Shown: positions 1 to 8,270, counted from the stretch's first letter. The stretch is 23,826 nucleotides of DNA from Baffinella frigidus (GCA_026770585.1 MU646338.1:115537-139362), one strand, 5' to 3'. Numbers and translations: made by a program. Notes: a model not told the origin generated them from the sequence alone.

Positions 1-230
1 AGGGTTCAGGGTTTAGGGGGTGAGGTTTAGGGTTTAGGGTTTAGGGTTTAGGGCTTAGGGTTTAGGGTTTAGGGTTTAGGGTTTAGGTTTTAAGGGTTCA
101 GGATTTCGGGTTTAGGGTTTTGGGGGTTTAGGGTTCGGGGATCGGGGCTCATGGTTTATGATTTTTAGTCCATGGTTTCTGGGTCATGATTTATGGTTTC
201 TGGGGTGGTGGAGGCGGGGGAGGGGTGCAC
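1..230 (-). repeat. Degenerate telomere-like repeat in the NGDN intron after exon 4
   Basis: About 150 bases of TTTAGGG-type units on the plus strand, many mutated (GGTTCAGGG, GGGTTTTGG). Read in the direction of the NGDN gene this is CCCTAAA. It lies beyond the GTGCAC donor of exon 4, so it is taken as intron sequence and not as a chromosome end. A second patch at about 320-352 abuts the acceptor of exon 4. Confidence 0.75.
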
Positions 231-3079
231 CGCTTCACTCTTGGAGGCGCGGGCAGCAGCCTTCTCGCGCGACCGCCGCACCTTGGCCTCCTCCTTGTCC
301 TCGAAATGCACCTGCGGGTCGGGTTTGGGGTTTAGGGTTTCAGGTTAAGGTTTAGGGACCTGCTCGTCCCAGCTCTCTCTCTCCGTCAGCCCCGGCTCCA
401 TGTTCAGGGCAGGGAGAGACGTTTGGGCATACGCGCACCCACCATGCCCGCATCCCTAGAGGCCTCATCTGGCGGGATCTGCGTGCACTTGCGCGCGCCC
501 CCCAGCTCTCTCTCCGGCAGATGCTCGTCCGGAGGTTTGGGAGTGGGGGAGACGCTGCGCCGCACACGCGGGTTCTCCGTACCCCCGATCTCGGATGCAG
601 ATCCCCGAGACTGGTTCGGAGTCCATGGAGATCCCATTCCACGGATCGTCGAGGGAGGGATCCCGGCCCTTGCGTTTCTAGAACAGAGACTGGTCTCAAG
701 TCCAGGGAGATCCTATTCCACGGATCGTCGATGGATCACGGACCTGGCATTTCTAGAAGGGCTCACGGCCGTGGCTGTAGCAGGGCTCACGGCCCCGTGG
801 CTGCAGGGTGTGGGGTGCTTGCGATAGACATGGCTGACGCTACCCGGTGACTGAGGGGGTTCGTAGCGCGAACCGCGGAAACCTTCGGGACGCGATAAGA
901 CGCCAGACATGACGGCTCACGGCACCGTGTCTGCAGGGTTTGGGGGGCCGGGCGGTGGTGACACGCACCGCGGAAAGCTTCGGGGCGCGATAGACGCCAG
1001 ACTTGGCCTCGCCATCGTCGTCGCGCCCGCGCCGCGCCTTGTTGTCATCCTCCTCGCCGCCATCCCCCGCCCCGAGAAGCCCCCCCGGCATCAAAGCGTC
1101 GGGGTTCGGCCTGCGAGGGCGAACGGTGCGTAGTTAGTAAGTTGATCGAGGGCGGTGCGTAGTTAGTAAGTCAAAGGGTGTGTGGTTAGTAAGTTGATCA
1201 CTTCCCAGAAGGCTCTAGGACCTGTTGACAAGGACTTGACAAGGTTAATACAGAAGACAAGAAGAAGGTTCGGCCTGTGCCGCAACAGCGTGAAGAAAAA
1301 AAGCCCCCCGCATGGGTTGACCGCGCTGCAAAACTTGAGAATCGAGTTCAGCGATCAAAAAGTCTACGAGCCGTACCTCGTAGACATGAAGACAAAAAAG
1401 TCTACGAGGTACGGCTCGTAGACTTTTTGATCGCTGAACTCAACTCTCAAGTCTTGCAGCGCGGTCAACCCATGCGGGGGGTGCGCCTGGGGAGGCAGGA
1501 TGACGCTGGCACGATGGCCGCCCACGTCCTTCGAGGCACGTTCTTATCTCAGAAAACGAGTTCTAAAACTCGTTTTCTTAAGTCAATTCCCCTACAAATT
1601 CGTCAACTTATTCTCTACTCTCCGCATAAGTTGACAAAATTGTAAGGGAATTGACTTAAGAAAACGAGTTTTAGAACTCGTTTTCTGAGATAAGTTCACG
1701 CTATGTTCATGCGGGGCACGTGGTCCGGCAGTGGTGGCTACAGAAGGCGGGGGCTGGCTGGCTACAGGAGGTAGGGTTGATATATCTGGCAGCTGGCTGT
1801 TAACTGTCACGTGCGGCAGCAGATTGTCAGTCAGCTGCTGCTAAGTCTTGTCACGAGGCAGTCAGGCTAGGCAAGGCTGGCTACAGGAGGCGGGCAGGCT
1901 GGCTATGGGAGACGGGCAGGCTGGCCAAAACCAAACCGAAATGAATCGATTGGGTCCTTCTGTGCGGGCTGGTGGAGGGTGCGGGCAGGCGCAGGGACTC
2001 ACTTGAAGCGGAGCGGGTCGGCTGATGCCTCGGCGCCGCCCGCACGGCTCGAGGCTGCCGGGGTCTTGAGGAGCTTGTCGATCTGGTACTTGAGTTTCGC
2101 GTCGAGGGGCCGCAGCTTTTCCTGCGTGCGGAATCGGTCAGGGATTTCATCCTCAAAATATGTGTACCATGCTCTTATTGCACAGGACAAACTGATAAAT
2201 TCCGTTCACCAAAACAGGTATCTGCACACAAAAAGGCAGTAAAGTCAGCGCTGCCTGGCGGGCTGGAAGATAATGGTGTGCTTCGATGCGTGTGCCCGCG
2301 CGCTACTCGTCGCATCCTCTCGTCGGCTCCGCGAGCTCCTGCTTTTTGAGAGCTGGGAACGCTGGCGGTGCTGGCAGATGCACAGAATCGCCGCCACCTT
2401 TCTGCACCAGCCAGACAGGTTCATGATGGCGAGGCTCGAAGGTGGGGCGCACCATGTATGCGCGCACTTCGACGAGCTTTTCGATGACGGGGTGGTCAAC
2501 CACTGACACGCCGCGTGCCTTGAGCGACAGGTACAGCGCCAGACTGGCGCAGTAGCTCAGAAGCAGCTGCAGCTTGACCTCGAGGTACGTGACCCCGTTG
2601 GCCGTGGGCATGCGGCCGCCCTCCACCTTGGCCTTGGCCCCCTGAATCTGCACGCGCACATCTGCGACGCTCTCCCGCAGGTCCTGCAGCACCTTCACCA
2701 GCTCCTTGCCGTCCACCTCCACGATCGCCTCCACCTCGTTGTCGGGCAGCGCAGGTTCCTCAAGCTCCTCATCCTCGCCCTGCCCAACCTCTTCCGCCTC
2801 CTCCTCCTCCTCCTCCTCCTCCTCCTCACCTTCGGATCGTGCCGCAGCCTCCAGCTTCCCCCCAACCTCCGTGCGTTTCTTGCTGCTCCCCTCGCTGGCG
2901 CGGCGCTTCTTCACGTCAGTGCCGCCGGGAGAAGGCGCTTTCTTTTTGCTCAGCTTGCCCACGCTCGCGCTGCCGTCGAAAGCTGGAGTGCGCGGCTTGG
3001 AGGGCTTCCCCTCGGATTTGGGGCGCACTGGCGTCTTGGACCCGCCGCCGGGCGACTTGAACTTGTCCGGCACCGCCAT
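231..3079 (-). CDS. NGDN: Neuroguidin/LCP5-like Sas10/C1D-family protein, 4 exons, 3' end outside window
   Basis: Family role: nucleolar factor of the U3 snoRNP/small-subunit processome, needed for 18S rRNA processing. Exons read on the minus strand: 3079-2453, 2121-2003, 1110-969 and 311-231; introns start GTGCGC, GTGAGT, GTGCGT and GTGCAC, and the three acceptors present are CAG. Phases join without a stop, giving 323 residues before the gene leaves the left edge. Residues 1-80 are Lys/Ser/Pro-rich and about 84-97 are a poly-Glu run (CTC repeat). The Sas10/C1D core spans roughly 125-230, with TYLEVKLQLLLSYC, HPVIEKLVEVR and, across exon junction 1, EKLRPLDAKLKYQIDKLL. The motif DPLRFKPNPDALM is rebuilt exactly across junction 2, and GVYRAPKLSA joins VHFEDKEEAKVRRSREKA across junction 3. 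DPLRF-PNP favours neuroguidin/LCP5 over SAS10/UTP3 or C1D. The roughly 120-residue low-complexity N-terminal extension is unusual. ATG 3079 is the only start ahead of the Lys-rich segment. Confidence 0.85.
312..968 (-). repeat. NGDN intron 3 with internal tandem duplications
   Basis: The intron between exons 3 and 4 is built from repeats. A unit of about 79 bases (GAGACTGG...TTTCTAGAA) occurs twice at about 606-684 and 685-762. A GGCTCACGGC...CTGCAGGGT segment recurs at 785 and 912, with a shorter match at 759. No additional exon was recognised in the rest. Confidence 0.6.
868..905 (-). pseudogene. Decayed copy of the 3' end of NGDN exon 3
   Basis: Plus-strand CGAACCGCGGAAACC...GACGCCAGAC closely matches the exon 3 end at about 964-1003. 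On the minus strand the true exon reads SGVYRAPKLSA and then donor GTGCGT. The copy has one extra base that shifts the frame (SGVLSRPE...) and has lost the donor. It belongs to a tandem duplication of about 125 bases that also carries adjoining intron sequence. Confidence 0.6.
1304..1481. repeat. Long near-perfect inverted repeat in NGDN intron 2
   Basis: Arms of about 82 bases (1304-1385 and about 1399-1481) separated by about 13 bases; the outer ends are CCCCCCGCATGGGTTGACC and its complement. The inner part contains a further self-complementary block (AGTCTACGAG...CTCGTAGAC). The arms differ at only a few positions, which suggests a recent palindromic insertion. It lies inside the intron between exons 2 and 3. 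Confidence 0.8.
1543..1694. repeat. Second long inverted repeat in NGDN intron 2
   Basis: Ends CTTATCTCAGAAAACGAG and the exact complement, arms of about 62 bases and a loop near 1605-1630. Each arm has its own short palindrome (AACGAGTTCTAAAACTCGTT), so the transcript could fold into a branched hairpin. It starts 61 bases after the 1304-1481 palindrome and has a different sequence. Confidence 0.8.
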
Positions 3080-3246
3080 GGCTCAGATCTGACTTCACGT
3101 GCTCAGTTACCCGTTTCCAAGGCCGTTCGGATCCTGGGATCGGATCCTACATATGTTGACAAACTGGCTCCAATCCCTTGATCAAACGGAGTTGACTTTT
3201 GGAATATCAAATACCCGGATTTTCTCGGATCTTTCCAGTTTTAGAA
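3080..3246. promoter_or_regulatory. Shared divergent promoter region
   Basis: Only 167 bases separate the start codon of NGDN (minus, 3079) from that of the membrane-protein gene (plus, 3247). Any core promoters and 5' leaders for both must lie here or overlap the genes. The interval is A/T-richer than its surroundings and contains a duplicated GGATC(C/G)-type stretch at about 3129-3146. No TATA box is convincing. Confidence 0.5.
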
Positions 3247-4233
3247 ATGGCTGGGCCTTTCGGGAAACTCGGCGCGTGGGCTGCCCTGGGGGCCGTCCTC
3301 GTGCTCGTGTGCGCGCTGGCGGCGGTGGCGGAAGCTGCTCCTCCTGTGATGGCAGAAACCGCAGCAGCCACCAAGGCTGAGATGAAGGCGGGCGCGGTGT
3401 CGGCTGCGTCGACGAAGCTGGAGGGGGGGAACGCGACGGCGGACGCTGCGCCGGCGGCTGACGCGATGCCGGAGGAGGACGCGCAGGGTATGATGCCTAC
3501 AGAAGACATCAACGAGGGCAAGGCAGGGTTCTGGTGAGCTGCGACCCCTCGATTGGAATCATGTCTGCACCAAAAAATGGCACGTTGACCCGATCCGTGC
3601 CTCGACTGGGATGGAGGCATTAGGAGCCTGTCGAACGGACAGGGCTCGGCAGGGAGAGGGGCTTTGCAGGGACGTTGCATCACCAGTTGCTGCTGTACCA
3701 TTTCAGGAATGTTGCAGCACCACCTCAATACTGCTGACCGCGCATCAAGTTTACTCGGCAACGAACCTCATTCTGGTGTACTGGTCCTCGCTCAATCGAG
3801 TGGGCCCACTTAAGTACGCTGCCGCTTTCCCGCCCCCCCCCCGAAGCCACCGCCCCTTCCACCTCCTCGACTTCCAACTCCCCTCCCCTCCCCTCCCCTT
3901 CCCCCACCTCCCCCACCTCCCTGACCCGATCCGCGCCTCGACTGAGCTCCGGCAGCTGAGCCCTGTCCAACGGATGGGGTTCGGCGCGCCACCTTTCCTT
4001 GCGTTAGCATGTGCCACTCCTGCGGATGGCATTGCCGCCCCCCCCTTCGCGCTCAACCGTTTGCACTTTGCAGGAAACATTTGATGGGGAGCAATGGCAA
4101 CGCGATGGGAGGCATGCCCGGGTCCGGGAAGAAGCCTGCGGACAAACTGCCGGCGATGGCGTTTGTGCTGCCCTTCGTCGGCATCTTCGGCGTGGGCGTC
4201 GCGATCACCGCCTACTTCTCGTTAGCAACATGA
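3247..4233 (+). CDS. Small secretory-pathway membrane protein, 2 exons, function unknown
   Basis: Exons 3247-3533 and 4074-4233, joined across a 540-base intron (GTGAGC...TTTGCAG) in phase 2: TG|G rebuilds Trp96 where unspliced reading would meet TGA directly after Trp. The product is 148 residues. Residues 1-30 form a signal peptide with hydrophobic core AALGAVLVLVCALAAV and an AEA|A-type cleavage site. About 31-90 are Ala/Glu/Met-rich and low complexity, with one N-glycosylation sequon (NAT, 62-64). About 97-118 are Gly/Met/Lys-rich, and 121-146 form a single membrane helix (AMAFVLPFVGIFGVGVAITA) ending two residues from the C-terminus. ATG 3247 is chosen because it begins the signal peptide; an upstream in-frame TTG is not credible. 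The layout suggests a type I protein of the secretory pathway or a thylakoid/plastid membrane with a very short tail. I recognise no family. Confidence 0.7.
3585..4073 (+). repeat. Intron carrying a duplicate of its own 3' portion
   Basis: TTGACCCGATCCGTGCCTCG at 3585 recurs as CTGACCCGATCCGCGCCTCG at 3920, and both copies go on through CTGTC(G/C)AACGGA...GG(G/C)TTCGGC-like sequence. The first copy also has a GGCTTTGCAG at about 3659-3668 resembling the real acceptor (CACTTTGCAG, 4064-4073), so it makes a decoy splice site. A C-rich tract lies between them (about 3830-3920). Confidence 0.55.
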
Positions 4234-4432
4234 GAGCATCCGCGCGCGCGGCGTGGGGTTCGCCGAGGGCGGGAGAGGATGTTTGAGCGAGGCCGAGGGG
4301 TCGATGCTCGTGTGTGTGGTGTGTTGCGGCGAGACGTGAGAAAAGCGTGTATTCTTTCACCGGTGGGTGCGGTGTCTGCGCAACGGTAGTCAATGCGGCC
4401 CCGCCACACTGTCCACGCTTGGTGCCGAGGTG

Positions 4433-4553
4433 TACAGGGGTACCTCGCTCATAAGAAACCGCCCCCCCCCTAGGACTATCGTAGGGCCCTAGGCATAGGC
4501 CTACTTTAGGGCCCTAGGAGGAGGCGGTTTCTTATGAGCGAGGTACCCCTGTA
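4433..4553. mobile_element. Palindromic element family 1, copy 1 (121 bp)
   Basis: Starts TACAGGGGTACCTCGC and ends with its complement; the arms continue through CTCATAAGAAAC into C-rich/G-rich sequence, with a CCTAGG-rich centre. It has no coding capacity. TA at both ends could be a target duplication as in mariner-type miniature elements. Intact. Confidence 0.8.
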
Positions 4554-4613
4554 AAAATGGCAGGGGGGCGATTTCTCTGTGGTTCTGCCAAGGCCCTGGG
4601 TTACCTTGGCCCT

Positions 4614-4732
4614 GCAGGGGTACCTCGCTCGTAAGAAAGACCCCCCTCCCTAGGACTAGCATAGGGCCCTAGCCAGGCATATGACTACTGTAGGGTCCTA
4701 GGGGGGCAGTTTCTCATGAGCGAGGGGTGCAT
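4614..4732. mobile_element. Family 1, copy 2, degenerate
   Basis: Left arm GCAGGGGTACCTCGCTCGTA; right arm TTTCTCATGAGCGAGG followed by a diverged end (GGTGCATGTA). It lies 60 bases from copy 1. The arms no longer match fully, so it is older or has been altered by conversion. Confidence 0.7.
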
Positions 4733-4812
4733 GTACCTCGCTCATAAGGAGACGCCCCCAGGATCCTACAGTGGGCCTTTACCTAGAGCCCTACGGTGGT
4801 CCTACAGGGGTA
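4730..4812. mobile_element. Family 1, copy 3, truncated and fused to copy 2
   Basis: GTACCTCGCTCATAAGGAG begins inside the end of copy 2, followed by the usual CCTA-rich core and a CTACAGGGGTATC end. The right hairpin arm (TTTCTTATGAGCGAG) is missing. Confidence 0.55.
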
Positions 4813-5261
4813 TCTGGGCTACAAGAAACCAGAACTTAAGAACACAGGCCGGATTTGGGCCTCCCCGTTTTCTTAATTTAGTACCAGAGGGTCGACTAAA
4901 TCTTGCGTTATGTAGGTATCGAGGCTCTAAGGGCATCTACAGGGTAAGGACGCAAGGTTATGATGACGTCGGCGTAGATTCACTTAGGCCTCCATACGTA
5001 CATACACTTAGGCTTTCTAAGTAGAGAGAGTTGAGTTAGTCAACGCGAGATTTAGTCAAACGCGAGATTTAGTCAACCCTATGGTACCAACTCAAAAACA
5101 AGCAGTGGTCGAATCTGTTCCGTGTTCTCAAGTCATGGGTTCTTGTACACGAGTTATCTCTGTATGGTGGCCATGCGCTCTTAGGACTGGCCTTACTGTA
5201 GGACTCTAGGGCGATGCGTGTCCCTAGTTTCGGGAAATCCCTGTATCCAGTGTTCGCAGTC
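4813..5261. other. Gene-free spacer with an inverted copy of a 38-base repeat
   Basis: No credible gene. Bases 4948-4985 are the reverse complement of the 38-base direct repeat found at 22259 and 22418 (core CATAACCTTGCGTCC), and as there it lies beside a TACAGGG motif (4938). The short tandem ACGCGAGATTTAGTCAA occurs twice at about 5043-5076. Confidence 0.5.
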
Positions 5262-5382
5262 TACAGGGGTACCTCGCTCATAAGAAACGCCCATCCCCCT
5301 ACGATCACCATAGGGTCTTAGGCATAGGCCTACTGTAGGGTCCTAGGGGAGGTTGGTTTCTTATGAGCGAGGTACCCCTGTA
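5262..5382. mobile_element. Family 1, copy 4 (121 bp)
   Basis: An intact palindrome, TACAGGGGTACCTCGC to GCGAGGTACCCCTGTA, the same length as copy 1, with a CCTAC/GTAGG core. No long flanking direct repeat is visible. Confidence 0.8.
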
Positions 5383-5442
5383 AGCGCTGTCTCGCACTCC
5401 GCATGACACAGGAGTGCCTAACTCTCTCTCCCCCGCTTGCTG

Positions 5443-5616
5443 TACAGGGCTTACTCGAAGTTCGGATGATCGAGTGTGTGACCTTGTTCGCATGATCGAG
5501 TGTGTGGCATCGGATGATCGAGTGTGTGACCTTGTTCGGATGATCGAGTGTGTGGCATCGGATGATCGAGTGTGTGACCTTGTATTGTGTGACCTTAACT
5601 TCGAGTAAGCCCTGTA
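5443..5616. mobile_element. Inverted-repeat element with an internal 48-base satellite
   Basis: Termini TACAGGGCTTACTCGAAGTT and its exact complement (5443-5462, 5597-5616). Between them a unit of about 48 bases (GATGATCGAGTGTGTGACC... then ...GTGTGTGGCAT) repeats just over twice. The TACAGGG ends resemble family 1, so the two may share a mobilising enzyme. It has no coding capacity. Confidence 0.75.
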
Positions 5617-5712
5617 GTCAACCATCCGGTAGATGTTAGCAGCACGCGCCCCGACCGAGGCTCGAGCCAACGTGCTCGGATTTTATCGGTACATGTAATA
5701 CAGTATTCTCAT

Positions 5713-5928
5713 CTATGTTTCCGCAAGCTTAGCAAAGACGTCCTCGGGCGGATTCAATTGGAAGCCGTTGAAGTTCTTGGAGAGGCCTTCCCACGCGCCG
5801 CTGATGTGCTCCGTGACGCTCAGCGTCGAGAGCGCCCCCGCCAGCACCGCCCCTGCCACCACCACCCAGCACCCAGCCACGCACGTCAGCCGTGCCTCCC
5901 TCGCGTGCTCACAGATCTTGCCTGTCAC
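5713..5928 (-). CDS. Terminal exon of a small membrane protein, function unknown
   Basis: The open frame on the minus strand ends with TAG at 5713. It reads KICEHAREARLTC, then a strongly hydrophobic stretch (VAGCWVVVAGAVLAGALSTL), then a polar tail with GAWEGLSKNFNGF and the end PPEDVFAKLAET. This is a single membrane helix with a C-terminal tail of about 35 residues. The codon use and ordered tail look like genuine protein. It is probably the last exon: two tandem acceptors (GACAG then GCAAG) sit at about 5923-5945, and an altered copy of the exon start lies at 6318. The upstream exon or exons were not found. Family unknown. Confidence 0.45.
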   Translation of the reverse strand: MTGKICEHAREARLTCVAGCWVVVAGAVLAGALSTLSVTEHISGAWEGLSKNFNGFQLNPPEDVFAKLAET

Positions 5929-6029
5929 AGGTCTTGCCTGTCAGCACTCATTCCTGCCAAGAATTCCGGGATCTGGGGATACATTCCCGTGTAGGATGGC
6001 CGGAGTGGCTCTACCCCAGTCACGTCCAC

Positions 6030-6134
6030 TATCCCTCAAGTGGCCAATAGGTGCATACGCCCTACCGTAGGGCCCTAGGACCTGCCTAGGACCTCTTGGC
6101 GGTCAAATTTGACCGCCTGGCCACTTAGGGGATA
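6030..6134. mobile_element. TA-flanked 105-bp element family 2, copy 1
   Basis: TA-TCCCTCAAGTGGCC at the left and GGCCACTTAGGGGA-TA at the right. The inner core is CCCTACCGTAGGGCCCTAGG, followed by CCTGCCTAGGACCTCTTGG. It is non-coding, and its length matches the other complete copies in this window (104-105 bp). Confidence 0.85.
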
Positions 6135-6659
6135 CGGAGACAAGGACGCCACGATGCGCGAGACGGGGCCGTCGCTCTGCACGCACTGCTCGCGTGCGGA
6201 CAGGGACGGTGTGCGTCGCGCCAGCCTGGCGGCAGCACGGCTCACGGTGGCGAGAGTGGTTGCAAGCACTCATCGCTTGCCAGGCCGATCCGTACAGGTT
6301 TCGAGCCCCGGGTGAGAAGCCGTGTCTCCTCGCGTGCTCGCTCACAGGTTTTGCCTGTCATTGCTGAGCCAAGGGTTGCGGGGGCGCATGCCGTACCTCC
6401 CGCGCCCTTGGCGAGATGGCCATCCCTGTTCCCGTTCCGCCGAACCACAACCTGCCAGCCAGGCTCGCGTGTGAGGGCAGGTGTACCTCTCTCGCTTAAC
6501 TACCCTAATTCCAGCCAGTTGCTCAATGAAAGTGCACGCAATGACATGGGGGACACGGTGGGAGTGGGAGGGATCCAGTTAGAGCGGTCCACTTAGCAGG
6601 GTCCATGTGTCGCCGTAAGTTGCCAAGGTGGCTACAAGTGGCCAAGGTGGCCAGGGAGG
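6135..6659. other. Spacer holding a copy of the 5713-5928 exon start
   Basis: At 6318-6361 the plus strand reads GTGTCTCCTCGCGTGCTCG...TTTTGCCTGTCA, a diverged copy of 5895-5942 (minus strand GACAGGCAA(A/G)A(C/T)CTGTGAGC...ACGCGAGG). The copy shifts frame after a few codons. A minus-strand frame at 6269-6120 (LATVSRAAARLARR) resembles a targeting peptide but lacks an ATG. Nothing else was recognised. Confidence 0.4.
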
Positions 6660-6835
6660 AGGCGGTAGGTACGTCGTGGTCGATGATCAAGCGGCACTCG
6701 AGATTGAGGGGTAGGAACGTCGCTGCCGATGATCAGATTGAGGGGTAGCAACGTCGCCGTCGATGATCAACGGCGCACGCGCTATTGCTCAAGCCAGCCG
6801 CGTGCTGCCGGAACCTCTGGCGCACATGAAAAAAA
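6660..6835 (+). repeat. Short direct repeats and a truncated copy of the 7079 cassette
   Basis: GTCGATGATCAA-type units recur at about 6680, 6725 and 6760. From 6775 the sequence matches 7077-7120 (LKPAACCRNLWR against PKPAECCRNLWR in the same frame), then stops at TGA. Confidence 0.5.
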
Positions 6836-6856
6836 CACCTACATGGAGGACGACGT

Positions 6857-6987
6857 CTAGCTCTGCCTCACACGGTTTGGTCTCGTCCAATTTGCCGAGA
6901 CCGGAAGTCAATCCCCCAGGGTTTTGGTGCATACACGTCAACGTGTGGAGTGAAAAAAAATCGCCAACCCGACTCAGGCAGGGCTAG
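6857..6987. mobile_element. CTAGCTCTG-ended element (family 4), copy 1
   Basis: Ends CTAGCTCTGCCTCA and TCAGGCAGGGCTAG, about 131 bp, with an inner hairpin GGTCTCG...CGAGACC. Shares its termini with the elements at 11410 and 21792. Confidence 0.6.
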
Positions 6988-7078
6988 AAGGTGGGAGGGG
7001 GGCGCCCGCTTGATCGATGAGCTAGAAGGTGGGAGGGGGGGTACGTCGTCGTCGATGATCAAGCGGGCGCCCCCCGCG

Positions 7079-7202
7079 GTATTGCCGAAGCCAGCCGAGT
7101 GTTGCCGGAACTTGTGGCGCGACACGGGCGTGTGCGCGTACACCTTCTCCTTCTTCGAGAGGGCCTTCGGGGGAGGACTCCCCGCACTGCTCAAAAACAT
7201 GG
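7079..7202 (+). CDS. Candidate exon of an unknown protein (TFSFFE cassette)
   Basis: The open frame reads VLPKPAECCRNLWRDTG, then AYTFSFFERAFGGGLPALL and KNMG, ending at a consensus donor GTGAGT (7203-7208). Two further diverged copies of the TFSF.E..FG.G segment follow in the same frame without internal indels, and the front part is copied upstream at 6775. Conservation of this frame across copies favours coding on the plus strand, although an opposite-strand frame is also open. No start, acceptor or partner exon could be fixed, and I do not recognise the family. Confidence 0.35.
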
Positions 7203-7258
7203 GTGAGTGGTGAGAAGAAAACACGGATTGCCAGAAGAATACAAGGGCTCACAACCTG

Positions 7259-7490
7259 CTCACCTTCTCCTTCTTCGAGAAGGCCTTGGGAGGAGGACTG
7301 CTAGTGCTGCTCACGCGTGAGGCCGGGGGAGAGCCGCAGGTTTGGTGCGCGACAGGTTAGAGAGCCTCGGGTTTGGTGCGCGATAGGTTTGCTCGGTGCG
7401 GTTTCAGTCCAGGTCGCATCATTGGAGCGTACACCTTCTCCTTCTGCGAGAAGGAATTTGGGGAGGGATTCCCGAGCTGCTCAAAAGGGG
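7259..7490 (+). pseudogene. Two further decayed TFSFFE cassettes
   Basis: 7261-7320 encodes TFSFFEKALGGGLLVLL and 7429-7490 encodes AYTFSFCEKEFGEGFPS, both in the frame matching 7079-7202. Neither keeps the GTGAGT donor. Each breaks into unrelated sequence, the second into a purine-rich tract. Confidence 0.45.
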
Positions 7491-7499
7491 GGCCGACAC

Positions 7500-7610
7500 C
7501 GTCAAGGAGGGGGGCAACGGGGATGGGGGGAAGGGGGAAGGGGAGGAAGGGGGGAGGGGAGGAAGGGGGGAGGGGGGGAGGGGAGAGGGCGGAAAGGGGG
7601 GTTGTTTGGG
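7500..7610. repeat. Purine-rich low-complexity tract
   Basis: Imperfect GGGGAGGAAGG-type units on the plus strand. All frames through it are open only because of composition, so long frames on either strand here are not evidence for genes. Confidence 0.75.
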
Positions 7611-8105
7611 GGACGGACACGTTTCTCGTCTCCAACAGACAGGGGAGGCTCGCCAGAAGTGAGCAGGAAGCACAGATTGCCACAAGAAAACAAGGGTTCA
7701 TAACCTACCGGAAGACAGGGGAGCGTCTCACCCCCACGATACGAGAGGAGCTGGGCGATGCACGTGAGAGCGCGTCTACAGAGGGAGTCCGTTCGGAAAG
7801 GGTTAAGCTGTGGACCCCTTTCCAAAGTCGAGCCGCCGCTCTTCTTGCCCCTTTTCGCGGTTTCCCTTAACCCTAAACCCAAACATGTGTCTGGTCCACA
7901 ACCGAAAACTTCTTTTGCGCGTGTGGTAGGATCTCGGGATTTTAAAGTGCTACACACTCCGTAGAGGGGACGAGATAGAATCTTGTCGTGGTACGAAACG
8001 GACACTGTCGGTTTTCCCCCGTGTCTGGGAAGACTGTTTGGCACCTGAAAAATAGTTAAGCTGATAGAATAGACCTCGGGACCCTGCCCCGCGCCACTTT
8101 CTTAG
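7611..8105. other. No recognised gene
   Basis: A short telomere-like patch (CTTAACCCTAAACCC) sits at about 7866-7882. The open frames are brief and lack recognisable motifs. Confidence 0.4.
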
Positions 8106-8186
8106 AAAGTGGTCAACGTGGCCAGGTTTAGTTAAGATTCACTCACGTCCTCCTGGTTGACTAAACCTGGCAACCTTGGCCACTTA
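8106..8186. repeat. Inverted repeat, 30-base arms
   Basis: Left arm AAAGTGGTCAACGTGG...TTTAGTTAA and right arm TTGACTAAACC...GGCCACTTA with a few mismatches and a loop of about 21 bases. Probably a degenerate miniature element. Confidence 0.65.
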
Positions 8187-8270
8187 TGGCGACAATTCTG
8201 AAAAAGCATCCTTCTTGAAATCGGCCACAAGTTTTCCCGCAGGCGCTCTAGTAAGGAAAAGGTTTAAACC

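Noticed and set aside
1-150. Chromosome end (telomere) at the start of the window
   Set aside because: The repeats are degenerate, lie within the NGDN transcription unit beyond a splice donor, and the gene must continue further left for its C-terminus.
2706-3092. Ser-rich plus-strand frame
   Set aside because: It is the shadow of the poly-Glu and Lys-rich part of NGDN exon 1 on the opposite strand.
4716-5024. 102-codon plus-strand frame
   Set aside because: It starts inside palindromic elements and has no motif or splice support; it reads as translated repeat.
7317-8044. Gly/Arg- or Pro/Ser-rich frames of up to 180 codons
   Set aside because: They run through a purine-rich low-complexity tract; frames stay open for compositional reasons on both strands.
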